Source: Phycisphaeraceae bacterium (GTDB lineage Bacteria > Planctomycetota > Phycisphaerae > Phycisphaerales > Phycisphaeraceae). From it: a DNA stretch of 64,000 nt. The notes beneath the pieces are model-generated. The model did not search any database. It was not told the DNA's origin and worked only from the letters and a program-made list of their open reading frames with translations. This document shows positions 8,892 through 18,835 of this stretch, piece by piece. The stretch's first letter is position 1. Each line of letters opens with the position of its first letter. The position numbers and the translations under genes are program-made. The stretch is from NCBI GenBank assembly GCA_020851735.1, contig JADZCD010000008.1:1-64000 (forward strand), written 5' to 3'.

Positions 8892-9989
8892 TTACCCCAA
8901 TCGCTGATTTGCCACGTTCATCTCCGCCCCGCCATAAAACTCATCCACCACCGCGCGCCACTGCGAGGAGTTGTGCACGGCGATAAACGCCTTGGCCACC
9001 GCCTCTGATTCAGGATGGTGCCGCGAAAACTTGATGCCGAATTTGCGCATGGTCATGGACGCTTTTCTCTCGCCGTGCAACCGGCAGGAAAGCTCAAAGT
9101 GCTCCAGCAGCACCTGCCGCTGCTGGGCGATGCTCGGCCCACGCCCCGCTCCCTCCCGATCGCCGTTCGCCAGCGCCCTGGCCTGCGCGAAAATCCACGG
9201 ATTGCCGATGCACCCCCGCGCCACCGACACCGCCGCCACCCCCGTCTCGGCAATCATCCGAAAAATGTCTTCCACCGCGAAAATATCCCCCGACCCGAAA
9301 ATCTGAAACGCGTCAGCCCCGCCTGGAACGATGGGGCCGGCATCGGTAGCCCCGCATGGGATTGCGGGGACGGTTCGTCGCGGCACGTACTGCTTGACCA
9401 ACTCCCGCAAAAACTCCCACCGCGACGGCCCTAGGTACTTCTGCTCCACGCTCCGGGGGTGCACCGTCGCCGCCGCATACCCCAATTCCATGACCTTCTG
9501 GAAAATCTTGTGGAAATCCCGTTCCGCCTCCGCCGAATCGTCCGTCCCCCGCCGCAGCTTCACGGTCGCCGGCACCTCCGAGGGCACCGCCTCCCGCACC
9601 GCCTCCAGCACCGCCACAGCGTCGTCCGGCCGGCAGAGCAGGTGCCCCCCCCGGCTGCGCCGCCTAACCTTCTTCACCGGGCAGGCGATGTTCACGTCGA
9701 TCACGTCGTAGCCTAAATTCACCAATATTTTCGCTGCTTGGGCGATTTCTTTAGGGTGCGAACCCATCAATTGCCCGGCAATCGGGTGGTCTTCCGGGTC
9801 CAATTCCACCTCTTTTAACCCCTTGCCGCCGTTGATCAGGAACACGTCCAGCATGGCCTCGGTCACGCAATAGGGACACCCATGCCGGCGGGCCACCAAG
9901 CGCATAGCCGCGTCGGAATAGCCGGCCAGGCCAGCCTGGAAAAAGGGAGCATCAAGCGTGAGGTTGCCGATCGAAGCCATCGGGGTCAT
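8892..9989 (-). CDS. dus: tRNA-dihydrouridine synthase with repeat-derived insertion
   Basis: An FMN-dependent enzyme that reduces uridine to dihydrouridine in tRNA D-loops. The N-terminus (PFFQAGLAGYSDAAMR) and DVNIACPVKKV with the catalytic Cys are typical of Dus proteins, as are VKLRRG, TVHPR and the late phosphate-binding segments GSGDI and ARGCIGNPWIF. The start is the ATG at 9989 or the one at 9980. Between the strand after VPRRTVPAI and the GSGDI loop sits an extra piece of about 20 residues, translated from two copies of a dispersed palindrome (9315-9340 and 9348-9373). The frame is kept, so the enzyme may still work. It is divergent from the lipoprotein gene at 10055. Confidence 0.88.
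   Translation of the reverse strand: MTPMASIGNLTLDAPFFQAGLAGYSDAAMRLVARRHGCPYCVTEAMLDVFLINGGKGLKEVELDPEDHPIAGQLMGSHPKEIAQAAKILVNLGYDVIDVNIACPVKKVRRRSRGGHLLCRPDDAVAVLEAVREAVPSEVPATVKLRRGTDDSAEAERDFHKIFQKVMELGYAAATVHPRSVEQKYLGPSRWEFLRELVKQYVPRRTVPAIPCGATDAGPIVPGGADAFQIFGSGDIFAVEDIFRMIAETGVAAVSVARGCIGNPWIFAQARALANGDREGAGRGPSIAQQRQVLLEHFELSCRLHGERKASMTMRKFGIKFSRHHPESEAVAKAFIAVHNSSQWRAVVDEFYGGAEMNVANQRLG
9315..9373. repeat. two copies of palindromic family A inside dus
   Basis: Two adjoining copies of the element with consensus AGCCCCGCATGGAAATGCGG plus GGCCGG (9315-9340 and 9348-9373). Each has CCCCGC/GCGGGG-type arms around a short central loop. The second copy keeps a near perfect stem. The same element is intergenic at 10565, 12301, 15619 and 19061. 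Confidence 0.85.
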
Positions 9990-10054
9990 TATAAGCTGGC
10001 AAATACCAGCCTCGGCCCAAATCGCCCGGGCCTTCTTGCCCACAGGACCTTGCC

Positions 10055-10501
10055 ATGAAAAAAAACTGGTTGCTGGCCTCCCTGATCCTCCTGGCCGCCT
10101 TAACCCCCAGCTGCGCCAACCCCCGACCCAAGGCTGACGAAAAAGTCGCCGCCAAGCTCGCCAGCCTCACCTACCCCAAGGACGCGCCCCTGGGCGACGA
10201 CCTGGACATCGTCGTCGAACGCGGCAAGTCCCACATTCGCCTGATTAATCGCACCCCCCGCTCCTATCAGAACGCCACGCTCTGGCTCAACCAGCAATAC
10301 GTCGGCGAAGCCGTCCGCATCGACATCGGCTCCACCAAGAACAACCGCCTGTCCTTAAAGAAATTCACCAACCAGCACGGCGAATGCTTCCCCATCGCCG
10401 GTTTCCTGGCCCCGGAAAAAGCCCAGCAACTGGTCTTAGCTGAACTCATCGACCCCCAGACCGGCCAACGCCACCGCCTGTTGGTGCAGATCGCCGAGTA
10501 G
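10055..10501 (+). CDS. hypothetical lipoprotein
   Basis: A 148-aa protein with an N-terminal lipoprotein signal: KK, a hydrophobic stretch LLASLILLAAL, then a lipobox ending at Cys20 (LTPSC). The mature part is polar with no recognised domain; the pattern of beta-strand-like segments (IRLINRTPRSYQNATLWLN) suggests a small beta fold, probably facing the periplasm. AGGA lies eight bases before the ATG. It is transcribed away from dus. Function unknown. Confidence 0.7.
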   Translation: MKKNWLLASLILLAALTPSCANPRPKADEKVAAKLASLTYPKDAPLGDDLDIVVERGKSHIRLINRTPRSYQNATLWLNQQYVGEAVRIDIGSTKNNRLSLKKFTNQHGECFPIAGFLAPEKAQQLVLAELIDPQTGQRHRLLVQIAE

Positions 10502-10529
10502 AACGAGTGGGGATTAGGAATTGGGGCAA

Positions 10530-10640
10530 GACAAAACACTTCCGGGGGGGGCACTTCCGGGGATAGCCCCACATGGAAATGCGGGGCCGGCCTTGGAGGT
10601 TGGGATCAGCCCCCGGCTCTGCCGGGGGGTACGCATCGGA
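10530..10640. repeat. intergenic cluster of palindromic elements
   Basis: The gap between the lipoprotein and pgi (10502-10706) is largely repeats: two ACTTCCGGGG units (about 10541-10565), a family A palindrome (10565-10590, one arm base changed) and a family C palindrome, CAGCCCCCGGCTCTGCCGGG and its tail (10607-10634). Nothing else is recognised in this gap. Confidence 0.8.
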
Positions 10641-10706
10641 ATATGAAAATCGGATCAACCAAGCCCACTCGCACCCCCTTCGTGGGCTTAACACGGAACG
10701 CCCATC

Positions 10707-12296
10707 ATGGACCCATCCTTGCTCTGGCAACGCTACCAGCAATACCTCTGCTCCTGCCCCTCCCTGGGCCTGCGCCTGGACATCTCGCGGATGACCTTCA
10801 GCCCCGAGTTCTTTGCCCAGATGGCTGACCTAACCGCCCTCGCCTTCGACGGCATGGCCCAACTCGAATCCGGCGTCATTGCCAACCCCGACGAAAAACG
10901 CATGGTCGGGCACTACTGGCTGCGCGCGCCCGACCTCGCCCCCCAGGACGACATCGCCCGGGAAATTGAACAAACCATTCAGCGCGTTTCCGCCTTCGCC
11001 GCCAAAGTCCACTCCGGACAGATCAAACCTCCCACCGCCAAGAAATTCACCGACGTGCTGGTCGTCGGCATCGGCGGCAGCGCCTTAGGCCCGCAACTGG
11101 TCGCCGACGCCCTCGGCGGCTTGGCCGGCAAGAAGGACAAGCTTACCCCTCACTTCCTGGACAACACCGATCCGGACGGCTTTGACCGCGAGCTGTCCCG
11201 CCTGGCCGGCAAGCTCAAAAGCACCCTCGTGCTGGTCATCTCCAAATCCGGCGGGACCAAGGAAACCCGCAACGGCATGCTCGAAACCCAGTGGGCCTTT
11301 GCCCGCAAAAAGCTCGCCTTCGCCCCCCAAGCCGTGGCCATCACCGGGCGCGATTCGGAATTGGACAAGCTGGCCGTCAAGGAAGGCTGGCTCGACCGCT
11401 TCCCCATGTGGGACTGGGTCGGCGGGCGCACCAGCGTACTCTCTGCCGTCGGCCTGTTACCTGCCGCCCTCCAGGGCCTGGACATCGCCGGCCTGCTCGA
11501 CGGCGCTGCGGAAATGGACCGCCTCACCCGCCAGCGCGACGCCCAACGCAATCCCGCCGCCCTCCTGGCCCTGATGTGGCACTTTGCCACGGCCGGCAAA
11601 GGCGAAAAACAGATGGTCATCCTGCCCTACAAAGATCGCCTCCTGCTTCTTTCCCGTTACCTGCAACAGCTGGTCATGGAATCGCTGGGCAAGAACCGCG
11701 ACCTGGACGGGCACGACGTCCTGCAGGGCTTAACCGTCTTCGGCAACAAGGGCTCCACTGACCAACACGCCTTTGTTCAGCAATTGCGCGACGGCCTGGA
11801 CGATTTCTTCGTCACCTTCATCGTTGTTCTGCAGGACCGCATGGGCCCTGCCGCACGCTTGGAGCAACCCGTCGAGCCCGGCACGACCAGCGGCGACTAC
11901 CTCAACGGCTTCTGGCAGGGCACCCGCCAGGCTCTATTTGAAAGCGGGCGCGGGTCGATCACGCTGACGCTCGAAAAGTTTGACGCCCGGGCCTTGGGCG
12001 CCTTGATCGCCCTGTACGAACGCGCGGTCGGTTTCTACGCGGAATTGGTGCACATCAACGCCTACCACCAGCCCGGCGTCGAAGCCGGCAAGAAAGCCGC
12101 CGCCGCCGTCTTGGATCTACAAAAGAAAGTCGTCGCCGCCCTGCAGGCCGACGCGCAACCCGCCACCGCTGATCAAATCGCCCAACGCCTCGGGCAACCC
12201 GACCAAGCCGAGGCGGTCTTCCACATTCTCGATCACCTGGCCGCCAACAAACGCCACATCGCCACCCGCCGCGGCAAATTCGTCTGGAAAAAATAG
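10707..12296 (+). CDS. pgi: glucose-6-phosphate isomerase
   Basis: Interconverts glucose 6-phosphate and fructose 6-phosphate in glycolysis and gluconeogenesis; cytoplasmic. Two SIS domains are visible: [18 protein letters not shown] with the phosphosugar loop, then [16 protein letters not shown]. Later blocks [25 protein letters not shown] and [20 protein letters not shown] contain the conserved active-site His and Lys. The last 60 residues form a small helical extension ([21 protein letters not shown]) with a winged-helix look, ending in RRGKFVWKK. Length 529 aa fits the shorter bacterial form. No strong Shine-Dalgarno sequence precedes the ATG, and the upstream gap is packed with repeats. 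Confidence 0.95.
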   Translation: MDPSLLWQRYQQYLCSCPSLGLRLDISRMTFSPEFFAQMADLTALAFDGMAQLESGVIANPDEKRMVGHYWLRAPDLAPQDDIAREIEQTIQRVSAFAAKVHSGQIKPPTAKKFTDVLVVGIGGSALGPQLVADALGGLAGKKDKLTPHFLDNTDPDGFDRELSRLAGKLKSTLVLVISKSGGTKETRNGMLETQWAFARKKLAFAPQAVAITGRDSELDKLAVKEGWLDRFPMWDWVGGRTSVLSAVGLLPAALQGLDIAGLLDGAAEMDRLTRQRDAQRNPAALLALMWHFATAGKGEKQMVILPYKDRLLLLSRYLQQLVMESLGKNRDLDGHDVLQGLTVFGNKGSTDQHAFVQQLRDGLDDFFVTFIVVLQDRMGPAARLEQPVEPGTTSGDYLNGFWQGTRQALFESGRGSITLTLEKFDARALGALIALYERAVGFYAELVHINAYHQPGVEAGKKAAAAVLDLQKKVVAALQADAQPATADQIAQRLGQPDQAEAVFHILDHLAANKRHIATRRGKFVWKK

Positions 12297-12300
12297 ACAC

Positions 12301-12326
12301 AGCCCCGCATGGAAATGCGGGGCCGG
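12301..12326. repeat. palindromic family A, intact copy
   Basis: A perfect 8-base stem CCCCGCAT/ATGCGGGG around GGAA, directly after the pgi stop codon. The rest of the gap to 12434 holds a short heptamer array (CCCTAGA units near 12364-12380) joined to TTCTATTGG. As the stem lies just past pgi it might act as a transcript-end hairpin, but it lacks a T run. Confidence 0.85.
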
Positions 12327-12434
12327 CTTTGAGGGCAATGTCGAGTGTATCCTTCTCCCTGCCCTAGACCCTAGACCCTGTTCTATTGGCTCGCACAGCG
12401 ATCTCCCGCTGAACCCTACCGCTTCGTTCACCGA

Positions 12435-15389
12435 TCACTGCTTGCCCCCTACTGCTTCCAGGTTTTTCGCCAGCGCCTCCTCCGGCACCGCCTCGTGCGT
12501 AATCACCGTCAACACCGGATTCCTCAAATACTTGTCCACCACCGCGCGCAACTCCTGGGCTGTCATGTTCTGCACGCTTTTTAAAAACTGCTCGCTCGTA
12601 TCGGCCGGCAAACCATAGAGCAGGTCCAGCGCCGCCTCGGCCGCGCGATCCGCGTTGGATTGTTTGCCTAAGAATTCCTCGGTCAGCACCGCCGCCTTGG
12701 CCCGCTGCAGTTCCGCCGGGCTCACTTCCCCACGCCGGGCCTTCCGCACCACTTCCGCCGCCGCCGCCAGCGCCGCCGGCACGTCCCCCGGCTTGGTATT
12801 AAAGACCAGGCAGAAGTACCCCGGCACCCAGCCTGTCGCCTGACTGGCCCCCACCGCATACGCCAGCCCCTTCCCTTGCCCGCGTAGCGCCTGCTCCAAC
12901 CAGCCGGTGGGAAAATCGCTGATCACCTTGCTTAGCACCTGCATCGCCGCGTAATCCGGACTGGATCGGACGATCCCCGGGCCAAAACCGATCTGCACCG
13001 CCGCCAGAGGCTTGTCGGTGGGGAATTGCCTCGCCTGCGCCACCGGCGCCTGCGGCTGCGGCGGATTGAACTCCACCTCCGGCTTGGCCGGCAGATCCGC
13101 GAACAGCTTGGTCACCGCGTCCAGAACTTCCTTCGGGTCCACGTCACCGACAATCGCCAGCACCGCCTCCGACGCCGCCAGGTGTTGGCGATGAAATTGC
13201 GCCAATTCCTCAGCCTTAAACGACGCCACCGCTTCCCGCCGACCTTCGGACACCTGCGCCCACACGTGCCCGCCGTAATACGACGCTAAGAATCGCGTCC
13301 GCAGTTCGCCGCTCCACTGGTCGAGGCGACGGTTAATAGCCGCCAGCAAGCGATGCTGAATCTTCTGCCATTCCTCCGCCGAAAAAGCCGGGTGCAACAC
13401 CACGTCGCTGACCAGCTCCAAAACCTTCGGCCAATCCTCGGTAAGGCAGGTCGCCTGCACGTAAAACGTGTTGTTGCCCCCCGAACTGGCCAGGCCCGCC
13501 CCTAAGTCTTCCACTTCGTTGGCAATCTGCTGCGCCGTGCGCGTGGCCGTGCCTTTAATGAGCATCGTGGCGGCGGCGTTGGCCAAACCCTCCCGTCCGG
13601 GCTGATCCGCCAACAGACCGCCTAGGTGATAAAACTGCATCGCCACCCCCGGCACCACCGTGCTCCGGCCGATCAGCACCCGCAGCCCGTTGGGCAACGT
13701 GTAAAGCACCGGCCGCTCGACCACCGGCGGTGCCGCGGCGTTCTGGGCGCGGGTTAACGCATCATTGAGCCGCGCCAGCCAGGCGGTGTTATCCAGCTCC
13801 AGCGCATCCGAAGGCAAATTCGCCTGCGTCGCCGCATCGTCATTGCGTTTGAGCGTGGTGATGGGCTGATCCGGGCTGGTCGGCCGCAGCGTCACGGTGA
13901 TGAGCCGCTCCGCCTTTAGAAACTTTCGCGCCACGTCCTGCACTTGCTCGCCGGTGACGGTCTGGATCTGCTGGGCATAGCGCCTTAGGTAATCCGGATC
14001 GCCCATGGCAATCACGTCATCCCCCAAGCGACTGGCCAAACCCTGCGCCGTCTGAGCGCTTAACGTCACCGCCGCCAGCGTCTGCCGCTTGGCCCGCGCC
14101 AGTTCGTCTCCCGACACACCCTTTTCCGCCAACAGCCGCACTTGCTCGAGAATCAACTCGCGGGCCTTACTGATCGCCAGCTCATGCTGCTGCTTGTCGT
14201 CCGAACTTTGCGTCGCCGCAGTTGCACTTGCGGAGGTTCCGGGGCTTCCGGGGGCGGGGGCGGGGGCGGGGGCACTTCCGGGGGCGGGGGCGGGGGCGGG
14301 GGCACTTCCGGGGGCGGGGGGGGTGATTTCAGCGTCGATGCCGAAGTAGCCTTTACCCCAGGAGAAGCTCAGGTTATACGCGTCGATGCTGTTGACCGCC
14401 CGATCCTGATCGCGGACGGTGCGATTGAGCCTGCTCGACTCGCCGCCGCCAAGAATCTGCGCCAGCAGATCCATCGCGTAATCGCCTTCCTCCGCCAGTT
14501 GCGTGCCCGGCCAGGCCAGGCGCAGCCGCGGCGCCCGCACGTCCGCCACGCCCTGCAGGTTCCGCGGGCCCGTCAGCTCCGGCTCACGCGGAAACGCCAG
14601 CTTGGGCAATTCCCCCGCCGGCTTTTTGCCCCACAAGCCGGCGATCTGATCCACCACCGCCTGCTTGTCCACGTCGCCGACCACCACAAAGACCATGTTG
14701 TTCGGCACGTACATGCGGTGATAGAACGCCTCGATCTCTTCGCGCGTGATCTTTAAGAACTCATCCAGATACCCGATCGTCGGATGCCGCGCCGGGTGCG
14801 CCTGATATCTTCCCTGCTGCGTCAGCTTCCACATGATTCTGCCGGGGTCGCCCTGACCCATGTCGAATTCATTCTGGATCACCTGCCGTTCACGCTCGAA
14901 TTCCGTCGGCGTGATCAGGCTGTTCTGCATCCAGTCCGAAAGCAGCTCCACCGCCGTGCCGGCATAGGGCCGGGTGGTGTTGATGTAATAGCTGACGGTG
15001 TTCAGCCCCGTCATCGCATTGGTCTGGGCCCCGATCTGCCCGAGAATCTGATTGCTCTCCTCTTCGCTGCGGGTGGAGGTTGTTCCGCCCGCCAGCAGAT
15101 GCTCTAAGAAATGCGACAGCCCCGCCCCCACGTGTTCCTGCTCATAAATCGAGCCGGTCTTCACCCACACCTGGGCGGAAACCACCGGCGTGGTCTTCAG
15201 TTCCTGGACCATCACGATCATGCGATTGGGCAAAACCACCAGCAGCCGATCCTCTCGCTCTTGCAGCACGCGATATTCCTTGTCCGCAGGTTGTTCCTGG
15301 CCCGCCGCCGGGCCGGCCAGAATAAAAGGTAGAGTCAGCAGCAGGACCGATCCCATCCACGCCCAGCCTGATTTAGTGTGGCACGTCAC
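12435..15389 (-). CDS. secreted M16 zinc peptidase (two fused halves)
   Basis: A 984-aa insulinase/pitrilysin-family metallopeptidase. After a signal peptide (about residues 1-30) the first half has the inverted zinc motif HFLEH (residues 93-97) with the distal zinc Glu region ERERQVIQNEFDMG. The second half repeats the fold (LPNGLRVLIG) but has ANAAATML where the motif should be, so only one site is active, as in fused M16 proteins. Residues about 350-395 are a Pro/Ala/Gly/Ser linker made by the dispersed CCCCCGGAAGT repeat (14225-14330). The start is GTG at 15389, supported by AGGGAGGA seven bases upstream. It should act in the periplasm or outside the cell. Confidence 0.9.
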   Translation of the reverse strand: MTCHTKSGWAWMGSVLLLTLPFILAGPAAGQEQPADKEYRVLQEREDRLLVVLPNRMIVMVQELKTTPVVSAQVWVKTGSIYEQEHVGAGLSHFLEHLLAGGTTSTRSEEESNQILGQIGAQTNAMTGLNTVSYYINTTRPYAGTAVELLSDWMQNSLITPTEFERERQVIQNEFDMGQGDPGRIMWKLTQQGRYQAHPARHPTIGYLDEFLKITREEIEAFYHRMYVPNNMVFVVVGDVDKQAVVDQIAGLWGKKPAGELPKLAFPREPELTGPRNLQGVADVRAPRLRLAWPGTQLAEEGDYAMDLLAQILGGGESSRLNRTVRDQDRAVNSIDAYNLSFSWGKGYFGIDAEITPPAPGSAPAPAPAPGSAPAPAPAPGSPGTSASATAATQSSDDKQQHELAISKARELILEQVRLLAEKGVSGDELARAKRQTLAAVTLSAQTAQGLASRLGDDVIAMGDPDYLRRYAQQIQTVTGEQVQDVARKFLKAERLITVTLRPTSPDQPITTLKRNDDAATQANLPSDALELDNTAWLARLNDALTRAQNAAAPPVVERPVLYTLPNGLRVLIGRSTVVPGVAMQFYHLGGLLADQPGREGLANAAATMLIKGTATRTAQQIANEVEDLGAGLASSGGNNTFYVQATCLTEDWPKVLELVSDVVLHPAFSAEEWQKIQHRLLAAINRRLDQWSGELRTRFLASYYGGHVWAQVSEGRREAVASFKAEELAQFHRQHLAASEAVLAIVGDVDPKEVLDAVTKLFADLPAKPEVEFNPPQPQAPVAQARQFPTDKPLAAVQIGFGPGIVRSSPDYAAMQVLSKVISDFPTGWLEQALRGQGKGLAYAVGASQATGWVPGYFCLVFNTKPGDVPAALAAAAEVVRKARRGEVSPAELQRAKAAVLTEEFLGKQSNADRAAEAALDLLYGLPADTSEQFLKSVQNMTAQELRAVVDKYLRNPVLTVITHEAVPEEALAKNLEAVGGKQ
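14225..14330. repeat. ACTTCCGGGGGCGGGGG tandem tract in M16 gene
   Basis: Three spaced copies of CTTCCGGGGGC followed by runs of GGGGGC, read from the minus strand as alternating Pro-Ala with PGS at each copy. The same unit is intergenic at 10541 and 26735-26890 and coding in several other genes. Confidence 0.8.
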
Positions 15390-15776
15390 CGCGAGGTCCT
15401 CCCTGTCAATAGGAGGATTCTAGCGTCGCGCCGCCTTGGCGGGGGATATTAATCTGTAAACGGCAAATGGCGCGTATCGGGTGGTGAATGCCGAACGAAA
15501 ATCCGCATCTCAGGTCTGGAGTCTAGGGTAGAGGGTCTAGGGTAGAGGGTAAGAAGGAGTGAGGCATCAGAAATGAAAGTTCAGCGCCAATTCGCCCTCC
15601 AGATGAAACTCCTATCACAGCCCCACCTGGAAAGGTGGGCCGGATTTGAATATCAAAATCAGCCCCCAGCTCTGCCGGGGGATACGTCAGCTCAAAGTGT
15701 CAGCCCCCGGCTCTGCCGGGGGATACGTCAGCCCCAACTTCCAGCCTATCTTCCATGGCCGCCAAGGCGGTACGGC
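15390..15776. repeat. intergenic repeat cluster
   Basis: The 387-base gap between two minus-strand genes has no gene. It holds a heptamer array (GGGTCTA and GGGTAGA units, about 15515-15551), one variant family A palindrome (CCCACCT/AGGTGGG arms, 15619-15643) and two family C palindromes (15660-15690 and 15701-15730) separated by 10 bases. The Shine-Dalgarno sequence of the M16 gene lies at its left edge. Confidence 0.8.
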
Positions 15777-18749
15777 CTAATTCACCGGCCCGCCCAGCTT
15801 CCCCCCCGCGCTGAGCTTCTGATACAGACGCAGCAACGGGTCTTCACCAATGGCCTGCCTGTATTGCTCTAAACTCTCCCGCAGGCGTGCCGCGTCGCCA
15901 GCCCCAAAAGCCTGCACCATCTGCCGCGACAGATCCGCCTTGCGCCGCAGTTTGCCCGACGCCTGATGCGCCAAAGCCATCGGCTCAAACGCCATCACCT
16001 CCCCACGCTTGCCCGTCAGACGCAGCAACCCCAGCGGACGCGTCAAAATCTTCGTCCCCGCCAATCCGATCGTCTGCTGCCCAGCCAACACGTTCACCCC
16101 CCAAAGACTCGTCGCCGACTGCAGCTGGGCCGCCAGCCGCACCACCTCGCCCACCGCCGTGACGTCCGGCATGTCCGCCGTGCCCGCGTCGCCCACCAAA
16201 GCCTGCCCGCTGCTGATCCCCACCGCCAGCCGCAGCGGCGGCAAGCCCGCCCGCTTTAACCGCGAGATCAACGACTGCCCGACCTCCTGCATCTCCAACG
16301 CCGCCCCCAAGGCGTCGGCCGCATGTTCCTCCAGCCGATCCATACCTCCGAAAAAGCACACCAGCCCGTCGGCTGTAAATCGCCCCACCCACCCGTGCTG
16401 GCTGCGGATCACCGGCACCATCGCCCCGCGAAACTCCTTTAACAGATTCAGCGCCCCCGCCCCCATCTGCTCAGCCAGCGACAGATAGCTGCTGATCCCC
16501 ACAAACATCGCGGTCACCGCGCATTGCTTGCCCTCGGCCGTAAAGCTCTCCGGATGCTCCGCCAGACGACCCGCTAAAACCGGGTCCATGTACCGCCGCG
16601 GCACATCTTCCCCCGCCGCCACCGGCGCCATCGGCTCTAAAGCCGCCAGAATCAGTCCCCACAGCGTCACGCCAAAACAAGCCAACAACAGACCCGCCAC
16701 GTTCACCATCACCATGAACGCGTCGCACAACACCCAGTCATTAATCAGCATCCACACCAGGCCCATGCCCAAAGCCGCCAACCCGACCCACGCCGCCGGC
16801 GCCAACAGCAGCAACAACGCCAGCAACAACCCCACGCCCCCCGTCACCGCGGGCGATACCCAGCCGGGCGCCTGACAATACAAACTGTCCCGCAATATCC
16901 CCTGCACCAACGAAAAATCCACCACCGCCCCCGCAACCCCCGCCCCCGAAAGATCCAATACCCGCGGCAATGCTCCCACCCCCGGAACGGCCCCCGGAAT
17001 CGCCCCCGAACGCCCCCCCGCCGAACCTGAACCCCGCGCGGGAGCCGAAGACGAAGATCCAAGACCCTGCACGCCCGACATAAATCCCCCCGACCCCAGA
17101 CTCGTCGCCACCGTGCCCGCCCCCGTCCGCGGATCCGTGGCCGCCAACATCACCCCGCTGTCACGCAAGGACTGATCCAAAAAAGTCTGGAGCTGGTCAA
17201 ACTGCGCCTGCGAACGCCGCAGCTCGTCAAGCACCAGCACCAGATTCTGGGCGATGTTCTCCAGCCGCTGCCGCCGCTCCGGACTGGCAATCCGCCGCGA
17301 ATTGGATTGCAGCCACCACTTGGCGTCCGCCAAAGCCGCCTCCACCCGCTGCATCAGCGTCGCCTGCGGCGGAGCCGGCGCGGGCCGCCCCTCTTCCGTG
17401 TGCTCGTCAGCTCCAGTCAGGTCGCGGGCTTCACGCATCGTTCGTTCCGCCACCTGGGCGCACGCGTCCAGCGATTCTGCCAATCCCGCCGCCCGCCATA
17501 GCAGCGCCAGCGAGATCCGCGCCACGTCCTTGCCGGCCGGTTCCGCCTGATCCGGGCCGTTCCAGGCGGGATTCATCAGCACTTCCCAGGGAATGTCCAC
17601 CACCCCCACCGGCACAGCCCCCCCCGCTGACCCGCGCGCGTTCCCAGCCAGACGCAAGGGAATCTCCCGCAACATGTTGCCCGGCAACGGCAGCAGCAGA
17701 CGCTCCCCGTCGAATCGCAAAGTGCCAGGCTGAAGATCCAACATCGCACAGATCATCGCCAAGGACATGTGCGGATATCGCTGACCCTGCCATTGCACCC
17801 ACAACGGTATCGCCCGCACCACCCCGTCGCGGTCCGGCCAATACCCCACAAACGCGCCTCGCTTGACCTTGCCCAGCCAATCCGGCAACCCCGCCAGCAA
17901 ATCATCGTCCGCCAACGCCGGCAACCACGGACCGACCGACTCCACCGCCACACCCAACCGCCGGGCCTGCCGCTCGTTAACCACCTGATCGTATATCCGC
18001 CGCAAATCACCCGCCCGCACCGAGCCCGACCCCAACATCTCCAGCCGCGGCAATAAATTGTTCCGCAACTCCTCAAACGATCCCCCCCCGGAAGTGCCCC
18101 TGGAATCCTCTTGGTCCGCAAGTGATCGTCGGATCGCCCGGGCCATCGCCTCTCGCCAGGCGGATTCGTAGCTCTCCTCCACCGCCAAAGCCAACAACGG
18201 CTGCGCCGACCTGCTCGACGCCAACCGCTCCACCAACTGCCGCGGGGAAGCGCCCGGGTCCACCAACAAAGCCTGGACCATCGCTTCCTCAAGCTGGCTC
18301 CACCCCCGCCGCGGAACCATCGGCAAGCCCACCACCACCGCCTTCAGCTCCCCGATCGCCTTGTCCAACGCCGGTAAATTCCCCTCCTCCAGCCCATACA
18401 ACACCGGCGGGCAAATGCCCACCACCCGCGGCTCATGCTTACCTAGCTCCGTCAACAGCCGCGCCCACATCCTGCCCGACCAGGGCCAGGCCCCGATCGC
18501 TTCCAGAGCCTGCGCATCAGCCTCCAAAAGCACCACCCGCGGAATGCCCTGCTCGCTCTGATTTAGCCTTAAATGCCTTGCCAACGGATTGCGGGCCTGC
18601 ACCCGCAGGTCCTGCCACCGCTGCTCCAACGGCGACAGCCAACCCTGCCAGTCAGCCAGGGCTGCTAACCCCACTAACAGCAATCCCCCGATGGCGTGAC
18701 CAAAGTGCAACCGCAAACGCAACTCCCTCATGCCCTTCAGATACGTCAC
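15777..18749 (-). CDS. CHASE2 sensor with class III cyclase-like domain
   Basis: A 990-aa membrane sensor. An N-terminal hydrophobic span (about 17-35) is followed by a large CHASE2 extracytoplasmic domain (about 45-430), a helical region, several transmembrane spans (about 645-730) and a C-terminal adenylate/guanylate cyclase homology domain (about 770-930). In the cyclase part the first metal Asp is absent (FVGISSYLS instead of F.DI.GFT); the second is kept (TADGL). The transition-state Asn and Arg of NLAARL are replaced (RLAAQL). It may therefore be a catalytically dead receiver. Gly/Pro-rich pieces around residues 565-600 and 220-230 come from the dispersed repeat. Start is GTG at 18749, or ATG at 18731. 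Confidence 0.82.
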   Translation of the reverse strand: MTYLKGMRELRLRLHFGHAIGGLLLVGLAALADWQGWLSPLEQRWQDLRVQARNPLARHLRLNQSEQGIPRVVLLEADAQALEAIGAWPWSGRMWARLLTELGKHEPRVVGICPPVLYGLEEGNLPALDKAIGELKAVVVGLPMVPRRGWSQLEEAMVQALLVDPGASPRQLVERLASSRSAQPLLALAVEESYESAWREAMARAIRRSLADQEDSRGTSGGGSFEELRNNLLPRLEMLGSGSVRAGDLRRIYDQVVNERQARRLGVAVESVGPWLPALADDDLLAGLPDWLGKVKRGAFVGYWPDRDGVVRAIPLWVQWQGQRYPHMSLAMICAMLDLQPGTLRFDGERLLLPLPGNMLREIPLRLAGNARGSAGGAVPVGVVDIPWEVLMNPAWNGPDQAEPAGKDVARISLALLWRAAGLAESLDACAQVAERTMREARDLTGADEHTEEGRPAPAPPQATLMQRVEAALADAKWWLQSNSRRIASPERRQRLENIAQNLVLVLDELRRSQAQFDQLQTFLDQSLRDSGVMLAATDPRTGAGTVATSLGSGGFMSGVQGLGSSSSAPARGSGSAGGRSGAIPGAVPGVGALPRVLDLSGAGVAGAVVDFSLVQGILRDSLYCQAPGWVSPAVTGGVGLLLALLLLLAPAAWVGLAALGMGLVWMLINDWVLCDAFMVMVNVAGLLLACFGVTLWGLILAALEPMAPVAAGEDVPRRYMDPVLAGRLAEHPESFTAEGKQCAVTAMFVGISSYLSLAEQMGAGALNLLKEFRGAMVPVIRSQHGWVGRFTADGLVCFFGGMDRLEEHAADALGAALEMQEVGQSLISRLKRAGLPPLRLAVGISSGQALVGDAGTADMPDVTAVGEVVRLAAQLQSATSLWGVNVLAGQQTIGLAGTKILTRPLGLLRLTGKRGEVMAFEPMALAHQASGKLRRKADLSRQMVQAFGAGDAARLRESLEQYRQAIGEDPLLRLYQKLSAGGKLGGPVN

Positions 18750-18835
18750 CAGCCCTTTATTTTCAAGCCTGCCCGTCCAAATAAGTGGTTTGGGCTCCCC
18801 AACCGGACGATTTAAGATAGCATCAAAAGACAGCC

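Noticed and set aside
12301-12326. Family A palindrome as an ordinary rho-independent terminator
   Set aside because: No T run follows it, and the same element occurs inside a coding gene.
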